Assembly: GCF_000423145.1 (NCBI RefSeq)
Contig: NZ_AUHK01000003.1
Coordinates: 27,328-91,327, forward strand
Direction: 5' to 3'
Length of the DNA: 64,000 bases
DNA from: Helcococcus sueciensis DSM 17243
GTDB lineage: Bacteria > Bacillota > Clostridia > Tissierellales > Peptoniphilaceae
Below, one piece after another: positions 26,317 to 35,494 of the stretch (the stretch's first letter is position 1; the number at the start of each line of letters is the position of its first letter). Under the pieces are notes generated by a model. The model searched no databases. It worked only from the letters and a program-made list of their open reading frames with translations, and was not told the DNA's origin. Made by a program: the position numbers and the translations under genes.

Positions 26317-27131
26317 ATATATTTTGTGAATTCTTCTAATTTATCGAAGAAATCTTCTCCCTTCATAGATTTTATTTTTAAAGATTTTTTAGACTCATTT
26401 ATTGAATATATATATTTATTTTCTAAAATTTTATTTAAAAATTCTTGCATACTAACTATATACTCTTCATCACTAATTTGTTTCACGTTATAAATTACTA
26501 AATCTGAATTTTCTACAATATACATATTTTTATTCGAGATAGTAAATGTAAGGTCAATAAAAATATAATCAAAGTTTAGTGTTTTTATAGTATTCATCAC
26601 TTTTTTATAGTATTCATCTTTGTTTATTTCAATCGGAAGTTTAGATGCTGATAAATAAGAAAAATTTAAGAAGGAATTTGTAGATATATTTGTTTCATAA
26701 TTAGAAAATATAAGATTATCAATGGTTATTTCATTTGATTCATAATATTTATAAAAATAATTAAAATTTATAACTAATTTTTTCTTTTCTTTAGGAAATG
26801 AATCATATATTTGTCTGACCATATCGTTGTAATTCGATAAATAAGAAAGGTTCAGTATCGAAATTATTAAAGGAACTTTTTCGCTTTCCTTTTTCTTTTG
26901 AACAATCTTATCTATAAGCTCTTTTATCTTATCTATACTTTTATATTTAAGATCATCATTATATAGACTTACACATATAATATCTAAGGATTTATCAGTA
27001 ATTAATAAATTTTTATTATCATATTGATCATAAGATTTTATAATTGTTGAATTAATTTTATAATATTTTTTTAAATTTTTTGCTAATTGTTTTGCATACA
27101 TTTTATCTTCAATTAATATCTCTATATCCAT
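26295..27131 (-). CDS. TadZ/CpaE-like protein lacking a visible P-loop
   Basis: About 278 residues. A receiver-like N-terminal half is followed by a MinD/ParA-like half with FDYIFIDL and SDLVIYNVKQ, as in TadZ/CpaE proteins that place the pilus machine at a site in the cell. The deviant Walker A motif expected early in the ATPase half is not visible, so it may be a non-hydrolysing form. I chose the ATG at 27131, which has GAGGTGG at good distance; the longer frame begins at GTG. First gene of the pilus operon. Confidence 0.65.
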   Translation of the reverse strand: MDIEILIEDKMYAKQLAKNLKKYYKINSTIIKSYDQYDNKNLLITDKSLDIICVSLYNDDLKYKSIDKIKELIDKIVQKKKESEKVPLIISILNLSYLSNYNDMVRQIYDSFPKEKKKLVINFNYFYKYYESNEITIDNLIFSNYETNISTNSFLNFSYLSASKLPIEINKDEYYKKVMNTIKTLNFDYIFIDLTFTISNKNMYIVENSDLVIYNVKQISDEEYIVSMQEFLNKILENKYIYSINESKKSLKIKSMKGEDFFDKLEEFTKYICLIQKK

Positions 27132-27233
27132 TACATTTACCACCTCTAAATTATATTATCATGTTTTAAAAAATAAAAACCGCCAACATTGTTACATTTT
27201 ATTAACATCCCAATAAGTTTAGATTTTATTATA

Positions 27234-27270
27234 CAAAAAAAGAGTAGAATTAACTCTACTCTTTTTATCT
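27234..27270 (-). terminator. Terminator of rsgA
   Basis: AGAGTAG (27241-27247) pairs with CTACTCT (27256-27262), extended by flanking A and T runs. It lies just after the rsgA stop, and T-rich ends on both strands allow bidirectional use. Confidence 0.8.
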
Positions 27271-27274
27271 AAAA

Positions 27275-28288
27275 CTACCTTCTTTTAGAATTTTTCTTGA
27301 TTTCATTTTTTTTATTTTTCTTATCTAAAAATTTATTAATTTTAAATTCTCTTTCTTTATTTCTCAAATATCTTTCATACAGTTCTTGTGACAATTCACC
27401 ATTTTTAATAGCCTGATGAATTGCGCATCCTGGCTCTGTTTCATGTTTGCAATCATTAAATTTGCAATTTGATGATAGTTCATTTATATGATTAAATAAG
27501 ACATCGTCATTAATTTCTCTATTTGTAGATATGCCTTTAAATCCTGGTGTATCAATAATGTATGAATTAGTCTTGGTAGAATAATAGATATTTGAAGATG
27601 TAGTTGTGTGTTTTCCTTTCCCATCACTTCTAACATCTTGAGTTTCTATCGTTTTATTATCTAACAAATAATTAATCAATGTAGATTTACCAGCACCAGA
27701 TGAACCCACAAATATTGCAGTTTCTTCTTGATTAAATAATTTTATAATATCATTCATACTATTTTCATCATAGATTGATGAGCTATAAATCTTAATATTA
27801 GGATAAACATTTTTTATCTCGCTTACTATTTTATCTGCTTTTTCTTTAATATCAGATTTTGAAATAATTACTTTAGTTTCATCTACCATACTACTAAATG
27901 TCAGCAAATATCTTTCAAATTTTGAAAGTGTAAATCTTTGATCTGCTGCAACTAGTATAAATAATTGATTAACATTTGCAGCTAGATTTTGCTCATTTTC
28001 ATTAAATAAATAGTTCTTCTTTGTTGTATTAGAAGCCTTCGTAATAAGCGATATTCTTTCAAAATTCCTTAGAATAAAGTGTTCATCGTTAAATTTTGTT
28101 ATTTCTACAAAGTCTCCAATAATATAATCTTCATTTTTAGAATCAATATTTATTTTTAGATAATCTGTAAATTCATTTGCTAGATCAAAATAATTTATTG
28201 TTCTATTTATAATTCTGTAAATATTCTTCACAGATGTGTCAAGTTTTCTTTTTTCAAAATATTTGTTTATACCGTAATCTATTTTCAT
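27275..28288 (-). CDS. rsgA: Ribosome small-subunit-dependent GTPase RsgA
   Basis: A 337-residue circularly permuted GTPase that checks late 30S ribosome assembly. G4 SKSD (143-146) precedes G1 GSSGAGKST (195-203) and G3 DTPG. The C-terminal zinc knuckle has the form C-x4-C-x-H-x3-EPGC. The N-terminal OB fold is degenerate but of usual length. A basic lysine-rich tail follows. It stands alone between the peptide unit and the pilus operon. Confidence 0.92.
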   Translation of the reverse strand: MKIDYGINKYFEKRKLDTSVKNIYRIINRTINYFDLANEFTDYLKINIDSKNEDYIIGDFVEITKFNDEHFILRNFERISLITKASNTTKKNYLFNENEQNLAANVNQLFILVAADQRFTLSKFERYLLTFSSMVDETKVIISKSDIKEKADKIVSEIKNVYPNIKIYSSSIYDENSMNDIIKLFNQEETAIFVGSSGAGKSTLINYLLDNKTIETQDVRSDGKGKHTTTSSNIYYSTKTNSYIIDTPGFKGISTNREINDDVLFNHINELSSNCKFNDCKHETEPGCAIHQAIKNGELSQELYERYLRNKEREFKINKFLDKKNKKNEIKKNSKRR

Positions 28289-28354
28289 TAATACCTCTTT
28301 CTTTCATAAATTGACAATACATTTGAATGAATAAAAGAGTTATGAAAAATTAAA

Positions 28355-28384
28355 AATAAAAAAAGTTCTTCCTAAAAAGAACTC
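28355..28384 (-). terminator. Terminator of the 35-residue peptide gene
   Basis: On the minus strand AGTTCTT pairs with AAGAACT (28383-28377 with 28370-28364) around a 6-nt loop, followed by a long T run. It lies 27 bp after the peptide stop codon. Confidence 0.8.
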
Positions 28385-28410
28385 TTTCATGTTATTTGTT
28401 AATAATCTAA

Positions 28411-28518
28411 TTACTTTGTAAATTTACTAGTCACAGAAGAATATAGTTTAACAAAATTATTTATAACATTTAAGTCTTGAATTTGTTCTTTATCATTTAA
28501 TGTATTGTATAATTTCAT
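28411..28518 (-). CDS. Small peptide gene (35 residues) with its own promoter and terminator
   Basis: A short ORF starting at the ATG at 28518, with a perfect AGGAGG 7-9 bp upstream, and stopping with TAA at 28411. The product starts MKLYNTLNDKEQIQDL and ends in SSVTSKFTK; it is soluble, with no signal peptide, cysteine or membrane helix. A promoter at the right distance and a strong terminator frame it. I recognise no family. It could be a signalling or regulatory peptide, or an accessory of the neighbouring genes; function unknown. Confidence 0.6.
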   Translation of the reverse strand: MKLYNTLNDKEQIQDLNVINNFVKLYSSVTSKFTK

Positions 28519-28550
28519 TTCTTTATCCTCCTTTTTTAATTTCTAATTTA

Positions 28551-28579
28551 ATAATACAGGATTGTAAGTGATAATTCAA
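28551..28579 (-). promoter_or_regulatory. Promoter of the small peptide gene
   Basis: A minus-strand -35 TTGAAT (28579-28574), 17-bp spacer and -10 TATTAT (28556-28551), about 33 bp before the peptide ATG. Confidence 0.65.
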
Positions 28580-28730
28580 ATTGTAGTAAAACATTATATA
28601 CCATATCTATATTACAGTATTTATAAATCTATTAGAAACAGTTTTAACTTTCATATTCTTTCTTCTCTATATTAGATTAATAGATTCTAATAATTACATC
28701 TACATAAAATAAAACTAACTTTTTTTTACA

Positions 28731-28766
28731 AAAAAAATCTGCCAAGAATTAACTCAGCAGATTTTA
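28731..28766 (-). terminator. Terminator of the sugar-acid operon
   Basis: AAATCTGC pairs with GCAGATTT (around 28735-28742 and 28757-28764), with a T run on the minus strand. It follows the GntP gene by about 25 bp. The stretch 28580-28730 shows nothing else recognisable. Confidence 0.75.
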
Positions 28767-28790
28767 TCTATATTAATATTAAAATTCTCC

Positions 28791-30185
28791 CTATCCAAAT
28801 AAAGCATTAACGATTAATAGTGTGATAAAGCCTACTGCCCATGCTATTGTGGATGTAATTGAATAACCTCTGATTTGTTCTTTAGCGTCATCAATACCTA
28901 TTGTTCTATTTACAACCCAAAAGAACGAATCGTTAAAGTATGAGAAGAACATTGAACCAATACATGCTGATAATGTTGCAAATGTTGGGTCTACACCTAG
29001 TGATGTAGTTATAGGTGCTGCGATTGATGCCGCTGTTAGCATAGCTACTGTTCCAGAACCTTGAATAAATCTAATTATTGTAGCAATTATAAATGGAAGT
29101 ATAATAGCTGGAATATTCGTTTTAGCTATTGTTTCTGCTATTTGTGTACCAACACCTGAATTTGTCAACACTCTACCTAAAGCTCCACCACCACCTGTTA
29201 CAAGAATGATGATACCAGCTGATTGAATACCTTTCTCAAATACATGCATAGTTTCTTTTCTTGTAAGATTTCCTGTTAAGGTAAATATAGCAATTAATAA
29301 ACCGATACCTACTGCAACAATTGGAGTTCCAAGGAATATAAAGAATTGTTGAATACTGTTTGCCTCAACACCAGATGTTTTTACAATTGCAGCAATTATT
29401 GTATTTATAAGAATTAATATAATAGGAACAATAATTGGTATAAATGATACTAGAGTTGAAGGCATTTCTTCCTTATCAAAACTTTTTATAACATTACTGC
29501 TTACATATTCTTGTTTTTCTGGTCTTACCCAACCACCATCTTCACTTGGTAATTGGTAGACTTTTTTACCATAATATTTAGCATATGTTAGTGTTGCAAG
29601 CATCATAGGTATTGCAATAACAATTCCCCATAAAATTACTAAACCAACATTTGCTTCAAAAATACCTGCCGCTCCTACTGGACCTGGTGTTGGTGGTACT
29701 ACTGAGTGAGTAATTACTAAACCAGATGCCAAAGCTAAACCTATAGAAACTATTGATTTTCCAGTACTTGATGAAAGTGCTTTCGCAATTGGTGCAAGAA
29801 TAATAAATCCTGAATCACAGAATATTGGTATTGAAACTAAAAATCCTGTAATTGACATTGCAATTTCTTCTTTTCCTTGTCCTAAAATTTTTAAGAATGT
29901 ATATGCCATCCTTTTTGCTGCATTTGATTCCTCAAAAATTTGTCCCATCATCACACCAAAGCCAATAATTATACCAATACTTCCTAACGTACCTCCGAAT
30001 CCATCGGTTATACTAGTCAGTATTAAATCATAAGGCATACCACCTGCAAGCCCAATAAAAATAGCAGCTATAATTAACGCTAAGAATGTATGGATTTTTG
30101 TTTTTACTATCATTGCAATTAATAGTACCAAACCTATTATTAAAGCAATAATCATTCTATCACTGTTTAAAACTAAACCTTCCAT
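28791..30185 (-). CDS. GntP-family permease (sugar-acid importer)
   Basis: A 464-residue transporter with about 12 hydrophobic segments. GntP features include the early MIVKTKIHTFLALIIAA region, HSVVPPTPGPVGAAGIF in the middle and FFSYFNDSFFWVVNRTIG near the C-terminus. GntP permeases import gluconate and related aldonates by proton symport. It is the last gene of the operon, 8 bp after the PdxA2-like gene, so its likely substrate is the four-carbon acid processed by the neighbouring kinase (D-threonate or D-erythronate). The exact substrate is inferred. Confidence 0.9.
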   Translation of the reverse strand: MEGLVLNSDRMIIALIIGLVLLIAMIVKTKIHTFLALIIAAIFIGLAGGMPYDLILTSITDGFGGTLGSIGIIIGFGVMMGQIFEESNAAKRMAYTFLKILGQGKEEIAMSITGFLVSIPIFCDSGFIILAPIAKALSSSTGKSIVSIGLALASGLVITHSVVPPTPGPVGAAGIFEANVGLVILWGIVIAIPMMLATLTYAKYYGKKVYQLPSEDGGWVRPEKQEYVSSNVIKSFDKEEMPSTLVSFIPIIVPIILILINTIIAAIVKTSGVEANSIQQFFIFLGTPIVAVGIGLLIAIFTLTGNLTRKETMHVFEKGIQSAGIIILVTGGGGALGRVLTNSGVGTQIAETIAKTNIPAIILPFIIATIIRFIQGSGTVAMLTAASIAAPITTSLGVDPTFATLSACIGSMFFSYFNDSFFWVVNRTIGIDDAKEQIRGYSITSTIAWAVGFITLLIVNALFG

Positions 30186-30193
30186 ATTATCTC

Positions 30194-31189
30194 CTATTCT
30201 TTTCTAAACTTATAACCATATTTTGCCGCCAATCTTACAGCTTCTACCATACTAACTTCTGATGCTGTGTTCTTACCAGCGTGATTGTAAGCAGTACCAT
30301 GGTCAACAGAGGTTCTTAAGAATGGCATTGAATTTGTCAATGAAATAGTCTTCATGAAATCATATGTTTTTGTAGCTATATGACCTTGGTCGTGATATAA
30401 AGATAAAACCGCGCCGTATCTTCCATCTAAACCTAAAGCAAAGATTGAATCAGCTCCTATTGGCCCTATTACATCATATCCTTGTCTTTGCGCTTCTTCT
30501 ATAGCTGGCATGATTTCATCAACTTCTTCCCATCCAAATAATCCATGTTCTCCAGAGTGAGGATTTAATCCAGCAACCGCAATTGGACCTTCTACACCCA
30601 ATACTTTTAATGCTTCTGTACATCTCTTAATATAATCTAAAACTCTATCGTATTTTACTAAGTCGATAGCTTCTCTTAATGATACATGTCTTGATAAGAA
30701 GAATACTCTTAAATCGTCAACTTCAAACATAGTAAGTGGATCTTTAACTTTAGAAATATCTTCAAACATTTCAGTATGTCCGATATATGGAACATCTGCA
30801 GCTCTTAATGATTCTTTATTAATTGGTGATGTAGCAACAGAGTCAACTTTTCCTTCCATTGCTAGTTCTCCCGCTTTCATAATGTATTTGTATGAAGCTT
30901 CACCACATTTAGCATCTACTACACCATATTCATAATCTTCAGTGATAATTCCTAGATTTATTAAATCTATTGTTCCATATTCAAATTTTGCTTCTGAAAC
31001 ATCTTCAATTTCATTAATTTCAAAGTTTAAACCCGTAACTTCCATAGCTTTTTCAACTACAAATCTATCTCCAACCAATACCATTTCTGCTGTTTCATAT
31101 AATTCTTTTTTATCATAAGTTTTTAAAACGATTTCTGGACCTATTCCAGCTGGGTCACCTAAAGTTATTGCAATAATTGATTTTTTCAT
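30194..31189 (-). CDS. pdxA2: 4-phospho-D-threonate 3-dehydrogenase / PdxA2-like dehydrogenase
   Basis: A 331-residue NAD-dependent, divalent-metal dehydrogenase of the PdxA family. Metal-ligand histidines are visible in PYIGHTE, LYHDQGH and [11 protein letters not shown]. Substrate-binding segments include [10 protein letters not shown] and GPIGADSIF. In PdxA2 the enzyme oxidises and decarboxylates a four-carbon sugar-acid phosphate to dihydroxyacetone phosphate. The adjacent DUF1537 kinase favours this role over vitamin B6 synthesis, and no other pyridoxine genes are in view. Its ATG immediately follows the kinase stop codon. Confidence 0.88.
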   Translation of the reverse strand: MKKSIIAITLGDPAGIGPEIVLKTYDKKELYETAEMVLVGDRFVVEKAMEVTGLNFEINEIEDVSEAKFEYGTIDLINLGIITEDYEYGVVDAKCGEASYKYIMKAGELAMEGKVDSVATSPINKESLRAADVPYIGHTEMFEDISKVKDPLTMFEVDDLRVFFLSRHVSLREAIDLVKYDRVLDYIKRCTEALKVLGVEGPIAVAGLNPHSGEHGLFGWEEVDEIMPAIEEAQRQGYDVIGPIGADSIFALGLDGRYGAVLSLYHDQGHIATKTYDFMKTISLTNSMPFLRTSVDHGTAYNHAGKNTASEVSMVEAVRLAAKYGYKFRKE

Positions 31190-32473
31190 TTAATCCTCCA
31201 ATTTTAATATTCTTTCTACACATTCTACCATTGCGTTTTCGTTTCCTACCATTCCACCTTTACTTACAACTTTCAATCCTGGATAAAGTCCACCAATTAG
31301 TCTTCCATATGCTGCTAAAGGCATTACTTCATCTTTTATTTCTATTCCTATGCTTAAAACCTCCTCCGCCAATGCTACTGTTATATCTCCACCAGATGAA
31401 AAGACACCTGAAAATGATTTGTTATTTTCCAATACATTTTTTGCAATATTTGCCAAACCTCTAGATAGAATCAATGAGATATCATCTACAGTTATCCCTT
31501 TCTCTTTAGATATGGATTTCAAATCTAATCTTTCATCGATATGATCGGGTGTTGTAGTAATTATTATCAAATCTGCATTTTCTAAGTTTTCTTTTACCTC
31601 TTCTGTGCAACGATTCAACTCTTCTTCAATAGTTTTCATACTCAATAACGAATACGGATTGACATCTACCTGATAGTAATTAGTTTGTTGCTTTAATTTT
31701 TTCAGTTGATCAATTGTAATTTGAGTAACAGAACCAATTACCGCTAAAGCTTTAGTAGAAATGCTTGAGCTTTTGTAAATAATATTTGTCAATTCCTTAG
31801 TAAATGGACCTGGGTCAACTGCTATGAAATCTATTTTTGAGTCAAGCGTAGCTTCTGCTATTTCCTTTATATGTTCATTGTTAATTGAATCAAATATCAA
31901 TAAATCATAATCTTTGCTATACTCTTTTATTAATTCAACTAGATTTTCTTTTCCTTTTTCAATTTCATTTATGGAAATCGATTTAATCCTTCCGTCATAA
32001 TCTTTCTTGAAATTCTCGTCTACGAAGTTACTCACAACAGGCATTTTCGGGTCTTTTCCAGCATCCGTATTTAAGAGTAAATTACCATTTACAAATAGTC
32101 TTCCGTCAACTACTATTCTTCCAGAATCAGGATATGATGGAACACATATACCTATAGTTTTTTTGTCAAAACTATCTTGATATGCTTGTAATTCAGTTCC
32201 CAAATTACCTCTTAATGTAGAGTCAATTCTCTTTGAATAAAGACAAATATCATGATTATTAAATAATTTCAGTTTATTAGATACTTCTCTATACGCTTGT
32301 GATTTAGTCATCGCTCTAGAATCTGTTGTTGTTGCAATGACATCTATATTTTCAGGAATTTGTTGTGCATTCGTCCCTAAAAAACTTGCCGCTCTTAATC
32401 CAATTTTTTTCATCAAGGAGCAGTTTGCATTTGCACCTGTTAAATCATCTGCTATGATCAATACTTTTTTCAT
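31190..32473 (-). CDS. Four-carbon acid sugar kinase (DUF1537 / DtnK family)
   Basis: A 427-residue ATP-dependent kinase. The N-terminal domain begins with IADDLTGANANC (substrate site), and the C-terminal nucleotide domain has FSSGGDITVALAEEV and VVSKGGMVGNENAM. The family phosphorylates D-threonate, D-erythronate or related acids at the terminal hydroxyl, and the product feeds PdxA2. No isomerase gene of the erythronate or L-threonate branches is present, so the two-step D-threonate route is the simplest reading. It overlaps the regulator gene by 4 bp. Confidence 0.88.
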   Translation of the reverse strand: MKKVLIIADDLTGANANCSLMKKIGLRAASFLGTNAQQIPENIDVIATTTDSRAMTKSQAYREVSNKLKLFNNHDICLYSKRIDSTLRGNLGTELQAYQDSFDKKTIGICVPSYPDSGRIVVDGRLFVNGNLLLNTDAGKDPKMPVVSNFVDENFKKDYDGRIKSISINEIEKGKENLVELIKEYSKDYDLLIFDSINNEHIKEIAEATLDSKIDFIAVDPGPFTKELTNIIYKSSSISTKALAVIGSVTQITIDQLKKLKQQTNYYQVDVNPYSLLSMKTIEEELNRCTEEVKENLENADLIIITTTPDHIDERLDLKSISKEKGITVDDISLILSRGLANIAKNVLENNKSFSGVFSSGGDITVALAEEVLSIGIEIKDEVMPLAAYGRLIGGLYPGLKVVSKGGMVGNENAMVECVERILKLED

Positions 32474-33213
32474 AAATACCCCTGCTTTTCTAACATATTA
32501 TTCAATTCTCCGTTTTGCTTATCAGTGAGAATATAATCAAAATCTTTTATCTTATAATAGCTATATAGTCCGTCCTTCTTATATTTAGAACTATCGCTAA
32601 TCAAAACTCTAATCTTTGAGTTATCTAGCATTTTTGATTTTATTCTAGCCTTCAAATTGTTCGTAGAATAAACATTTTTATCATCAAATGCATCAGTACC
32701 TGCAAAACAAATATCTGCATGAATATTTTCAATTAAGTTATATCCGTCAATGCTCAATAATGTCAAAGTATTTTGTTCTAACAATCCTCCAACTAAATAA
32801 GTATTAACATTACTATACTTTGCAAGTTCATATGCTAAGTTCAAATCATAGGTAATGACTGTAATTCCTTCATATTTAACTATTTCTTCAACAAGGGCCA
32901 AACTAGTAGTCCCTGCATCTAAAAATATATCTAAATTGTTTTTCAGAAGTTTATTAGCTTTTTCTGCTATTATTTGCTTTAAGTCAATATTGTCAATTTT
33001 CTTTTCTGCATAACTTAAAGTCTTAACATGTTTTGTTAAACTAACTGCACCACCAAAATTTCTTTTTAAAAAATCTCTTTCTTCTAATACAGTTAAATCT
33101 TTTCTTACAGTCACTTCAGAAACACCCATTTCTTCAGCAAGTTCTGTAACTTTAACTCTGCCTTTTTCTGTTATTTTGTTTAAAATATGTGAATATCTAT
33201 CTTCAGTAAACAT
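32470..33213 (-). CDS. DeoR/GlpR-family transcriptional regulator
   Basis: A 247-residue repressor. The N-terminal winged helix (VKVTELAEEMGVSEVTVRKD, about 18-37, then FLKRNFGGAV) precedes an effector domain with DAGTTSLALV and VFAGTDAFD-like segments, which in this family binds a sugar phosphate. It is the first gene of the sugar-acid operon, 4 bp overlapping the kinase, so it likely represses its own operon and is released by a pathway phosphoester. Confidence 0.92.
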   Translation of the reverse strand: MFTEDRYSHILNKITEKGRVKVTELAEEMGVSEVTVRKDLTVLEERDFLKRNFGGAVSLTKHVKTLSYAEKKIDNIDLKQIIAEKANKLLKNNLDIFLDAGTTSLALVEEIVKYEGITVITYDLNLAYELAKYSNVNTYLVGGLLEQNTLTLLSIDGYNLIENIHADICFAGTDAFDDKNVYSTNNLKARIKSKMLDNSKIRVLISDSSKYKKDGLYSYYKIKDFDYILTDKQNGELNNMLEKQGYL

Positions 33214-33222
33214 AGAGCGCCC

Positions 33223-33351
33223 TTTCGATTAGTTTCTTTTATAAACAAATAATATCCATACGAATGATTATTGTCAAGAAAACATTGTCGTAAGGTTTCG
33301 AATTATTACAAATTTGAGATATTATTTCGATTTGATAAATCTGTTTCGATT
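33223..33351 (-). promoter_or_regulatory. Promoter and repeated operator motif of the sugar-acid operon
   Basis: This 319-bp gap holds a strong minus-strand promoter: TTGACA (33277-33272), 17-bp spacer, TATTAT (33254-33249). Four copies of an octamer surround it: TTTCGATT at 33223-33230, 33325-33332 and 33344-33351, and TTTCGAAT at 33296-33303. One lies in the leader and three upstream of the -35. Repeated short TTTCG-type elements are usual for DeoR-family repressors, so these are the probable sites of the regulator encoded downstream. Confidence 0.7.
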
Positions 33352-33450
33352 TTAAAAAAGATTTAAAAAAAATAAATAGAGATATTATGTCTTTAAATAT
33401 TGAAAATTAGATATTCTTTCTTAAGTAAGATATAGACAATATGTTAACAT

Positions 33451-33486
33451 AAAAAAAAGAGTAGGTTTCGATTTCCTACTCTAATA
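33451..33486 (-). terminator. Terminator of tdk
   Basis: AGAGTAGG pairs with CCTACTCT (33459-33466 and 33475-33482), followed on the minus strand by eight T. Its loop contains another TTTCGATT copy (33466-33473), probably coincidental or shared with the operator set. Confidence 0.85.
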
Positions 33487-33532
33487 AATCTATTTATTTA
33501 CACTATCTAAAAAAAAATATTTTATAATTCCT

Positions 33533-34150
33533 CTAAAACGACAACTGGTCTTTACCCATTCTTCTAGCTTCTTCTTCTTTTCTTTCAAAGTAACATTTTG
33601 CACACATTGACTCATATTCAACTTTATGCTCACCATCTATGGCTACCTGTTCACCTTCAAATACGAATATGCCATCTATTTTTCTACCATTAAATACAGC
33701 TTTTCTACCACATCTACAAATAGTTTTTAATTCTTCAATTGTATGAGCTACTAACAATAATCTTTGAGCTCCTTCAAATCCTTCGGTCTGAAAGTCAGTT
33801 CTAAGACCATAGCAGATAACTGGAATATTTTTAAGTACTGCTATTTTCATAAGTTGATCTATCTGATCAGCTGTTAAAAATTGTACTTCATCAACTAAAA
33901 CACAAGATATTTTCTCTCCATTTTGGATTTTAGTAAAATTCTCAAAAATATCATCATCTCTTTTAACCATATAATCAACTTTTCTAGTAACACCAAGTCT
34001 TGAGACTAATTTGTCATCACCTTTAGAATCAATTGCAGGCTTTAGAATTCTGACATTCATTCCTCTCTCTTCATAATTATAGGCAACTTGCATAAGTACT
34101 GTAGATTTCCCAGAATTCATTGCCCCATATCTAAAATATAATTTCGCCAT
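33533..34150 (-). CDS. tdk: Thymidine kinase
   Basis: A 205-residue type II thymidine kinase of the salvage pathway. The P-loop GAMNSGKST is at residues 9-17, the Walker B and catalytic glutamate in VLVDEVQF, and the lasso-domain zinc cysteines in CRCGRKA and CAKCYF. The length is usual for the family. GAGGTGAGAA precedes the ATG, and the gene has its own terminator. Confidence 0.94.
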   Translation of the reverse strand: MAKLYFRYGAMNSGKSTVLMQVAYNYEERGMNVRILKPAIDSKGDDKLVSRLGVTRKVDYMVKRDDDIFENFTKIQNGEKISCVLVDEVQFLTADQIDQLMKIAVLKNIPVICYGLRTDFQTEGFEGAQRLLLVAHTIEELKTICRCGRKAVFNGRKIDGIFVFEGEQVAIDGEHKVEYESMCAKCYFERKEEEARRMGKDQLSF

Positions 34151-34218
34151 TTCTCACCTCTACCTTATATTATATATAAATACACTTGGATAGTAAAATT
34201 TGATTTTGTTTTTACATA

Positions 34219-34255
34219 AAAAAATATCTGCTGAATCAATCAGCAGATATTTTAA
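34219..34255 (-). terminator. Terminator of the str operon (after tuf)
   Basis: A perfect 14-bp stem (34221-34234 with 34240-34253) around a 5-nt loop, with T-rich ends on both strands. It lies 20 bp past the tuf stop. Confidence 0.88.
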
Positions 34256-34274
34256 TTTCCGAATATTTATTTTA

Positions 34275-35474
34275 CTATTCTATAATTTTTGTTACAACAC
34301 CTGATGCAACTGTTCTACCACCTTCACGAATAGCGAATCTTAATCCTTCTTCGATAGCGATTGGTTGAATTAAAGTGATTGTAAATGTAGCGTTGTCTCC
34401 TGGCATAACCATTTCAACACCTTCAGGTAATGCAATATCACCTGTTACGTCAGTTGTTCTTAGGTAAAATTGTGGTCTATATCCTGAGAAGAATGGAGTA
34501 TGTCTACCACCTTCTTCTTTAGTTAATACGTAAACTTCACCTTCAAATTTTGTATGAGGTTTGATTGAACCTGGTTTAGCTAATACTTGTCCTCTTTCGA
34601 TATCATCTCTTGTTACACCTCTTAATAGTGCACCGATGTTATCTCCAGCTTCAGCTAAATCTAATTGTTTTCTAAACATTTCTACCCCAGTTACAACTAC
34701 TGTAGATGGTTGATCAGTTAATCCAACGATTTCTACGTTATCACCAACTTTAACAACTCCTCTTTCTACTCTACCTGTAGCTACTGTACCTCTACCTGTG
34801 ATTGAGAATACGTCTTCTACTGGCATTAAGAATGGTTTTTCAGTATCTCTTTCTGGTGTAGGAATCCATTCGTCAACATTTTTCATTAATTCTTGAATCT
34901 TTAATGACCATGGTCCGTCTGGATCAGTTTCTTCTAATGCTTTTAATGCTGAACCTACTACGAATGGTGTTTCATCTCCATCATATTCGTATTCAGATAA
35001 CATATCTCTAACTTCCATTTCTACTAATTCAATTAGTTCTGGATCGTCAACTTGGTCTTCTTTGTTTAAGAATACAACCATTCTTGGAACCCCTACCTGT
35101 CTTGCTAATAGGATGTGTTCTCTTGTTTGTGGCATTGGACCATCAGCTGCAGATACGATTAAGATAGCACCGTCCATTTGAGCAGCACCAGTAATCATGT
35201 TCTTGATGTAGTCCGCGTGACCTGGTGTGTCTACGTGTGCGTAGTGTCTATTTTCTGTTTCGTATTCAACGTGTGATGCGTTGATGGTTATACCTCTTGC
35301 TCTTTCTTCTGGAGCTTTATCGATATTTGCATAGTCAACAAATTCACCAGTACCATATTTTTGATTAAGTACTTTTGTGATAGCTGCTGTAGTTGTTGTC
35401 TTACCGTGGTCAACGTGACCAATTGTACCAACGTTTACGTGTGGTTTCGCTTTAACAAATTTTTCTTTAGCCAT
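34275..35474 (-). CDS. tuf: Elongation factor Tu
   Basis: A 399-residue translation GTPase that brings aminoacyl-tRNA to the ribosome. G1 is GHVDHGKTT near residue 19, the G2 region RGITI, G3 DTPGHADY and G4 NKEDQ (a variant of NKxD). Domains 2 and 3 are complete, including [12 protein letters not shown]. It is last in the rpsL-rpsG-fusA-tuf operon, 20 bp after fusA. Its base composition is GC-richer than the neighbouring genes, as expected for a highly expressed gene. Confidence 0.97.
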   Translation of the reverse strand: MAKEKFVKAKPHVNVGTIGHVDHGKTTTTAAITKVLNQKYGTGEFVDYANIDKAPEERARGITINASHVEYETENRHYAHVDTPGHADYIKNMITGAAQMDGAILIVSAADGPMPQTREHILLARQVGVPRMVVFLNKEDQVDDPELIELVEMEVRDMLSEYEYDGDETPFVVGSALKALEETDPDGPWSLKIQELMKNVDEWIPTPERDTEKPFLMPVEDVFSITGRGTVATGRVERGVVKVGDNVEIVGLTDQPSTVVVTGVEMFRKQLDLAEAGDNIGALLRGVTRDDIERGQVLAKPGSIKPHTKFEGEVYVLTKEEGGRHTPFFSGYRPQFYLRTTDVTGDIALPEGVEMVMPGDNATFTITLIQPIAIEEGLRFAIREGGRTVASGVVTKIIE

Positions 35475-35494
35475 TTTTTCCTCCTAAAAATTTA

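Noticed and set aside
31177..31464. Plus-strand ORF of 95 codons opposite the sugar-acid kinase
   Set aside because: Low-complexity leucine/proline composition typical of an antisense shadow; the kinase on the other strand is convincing.
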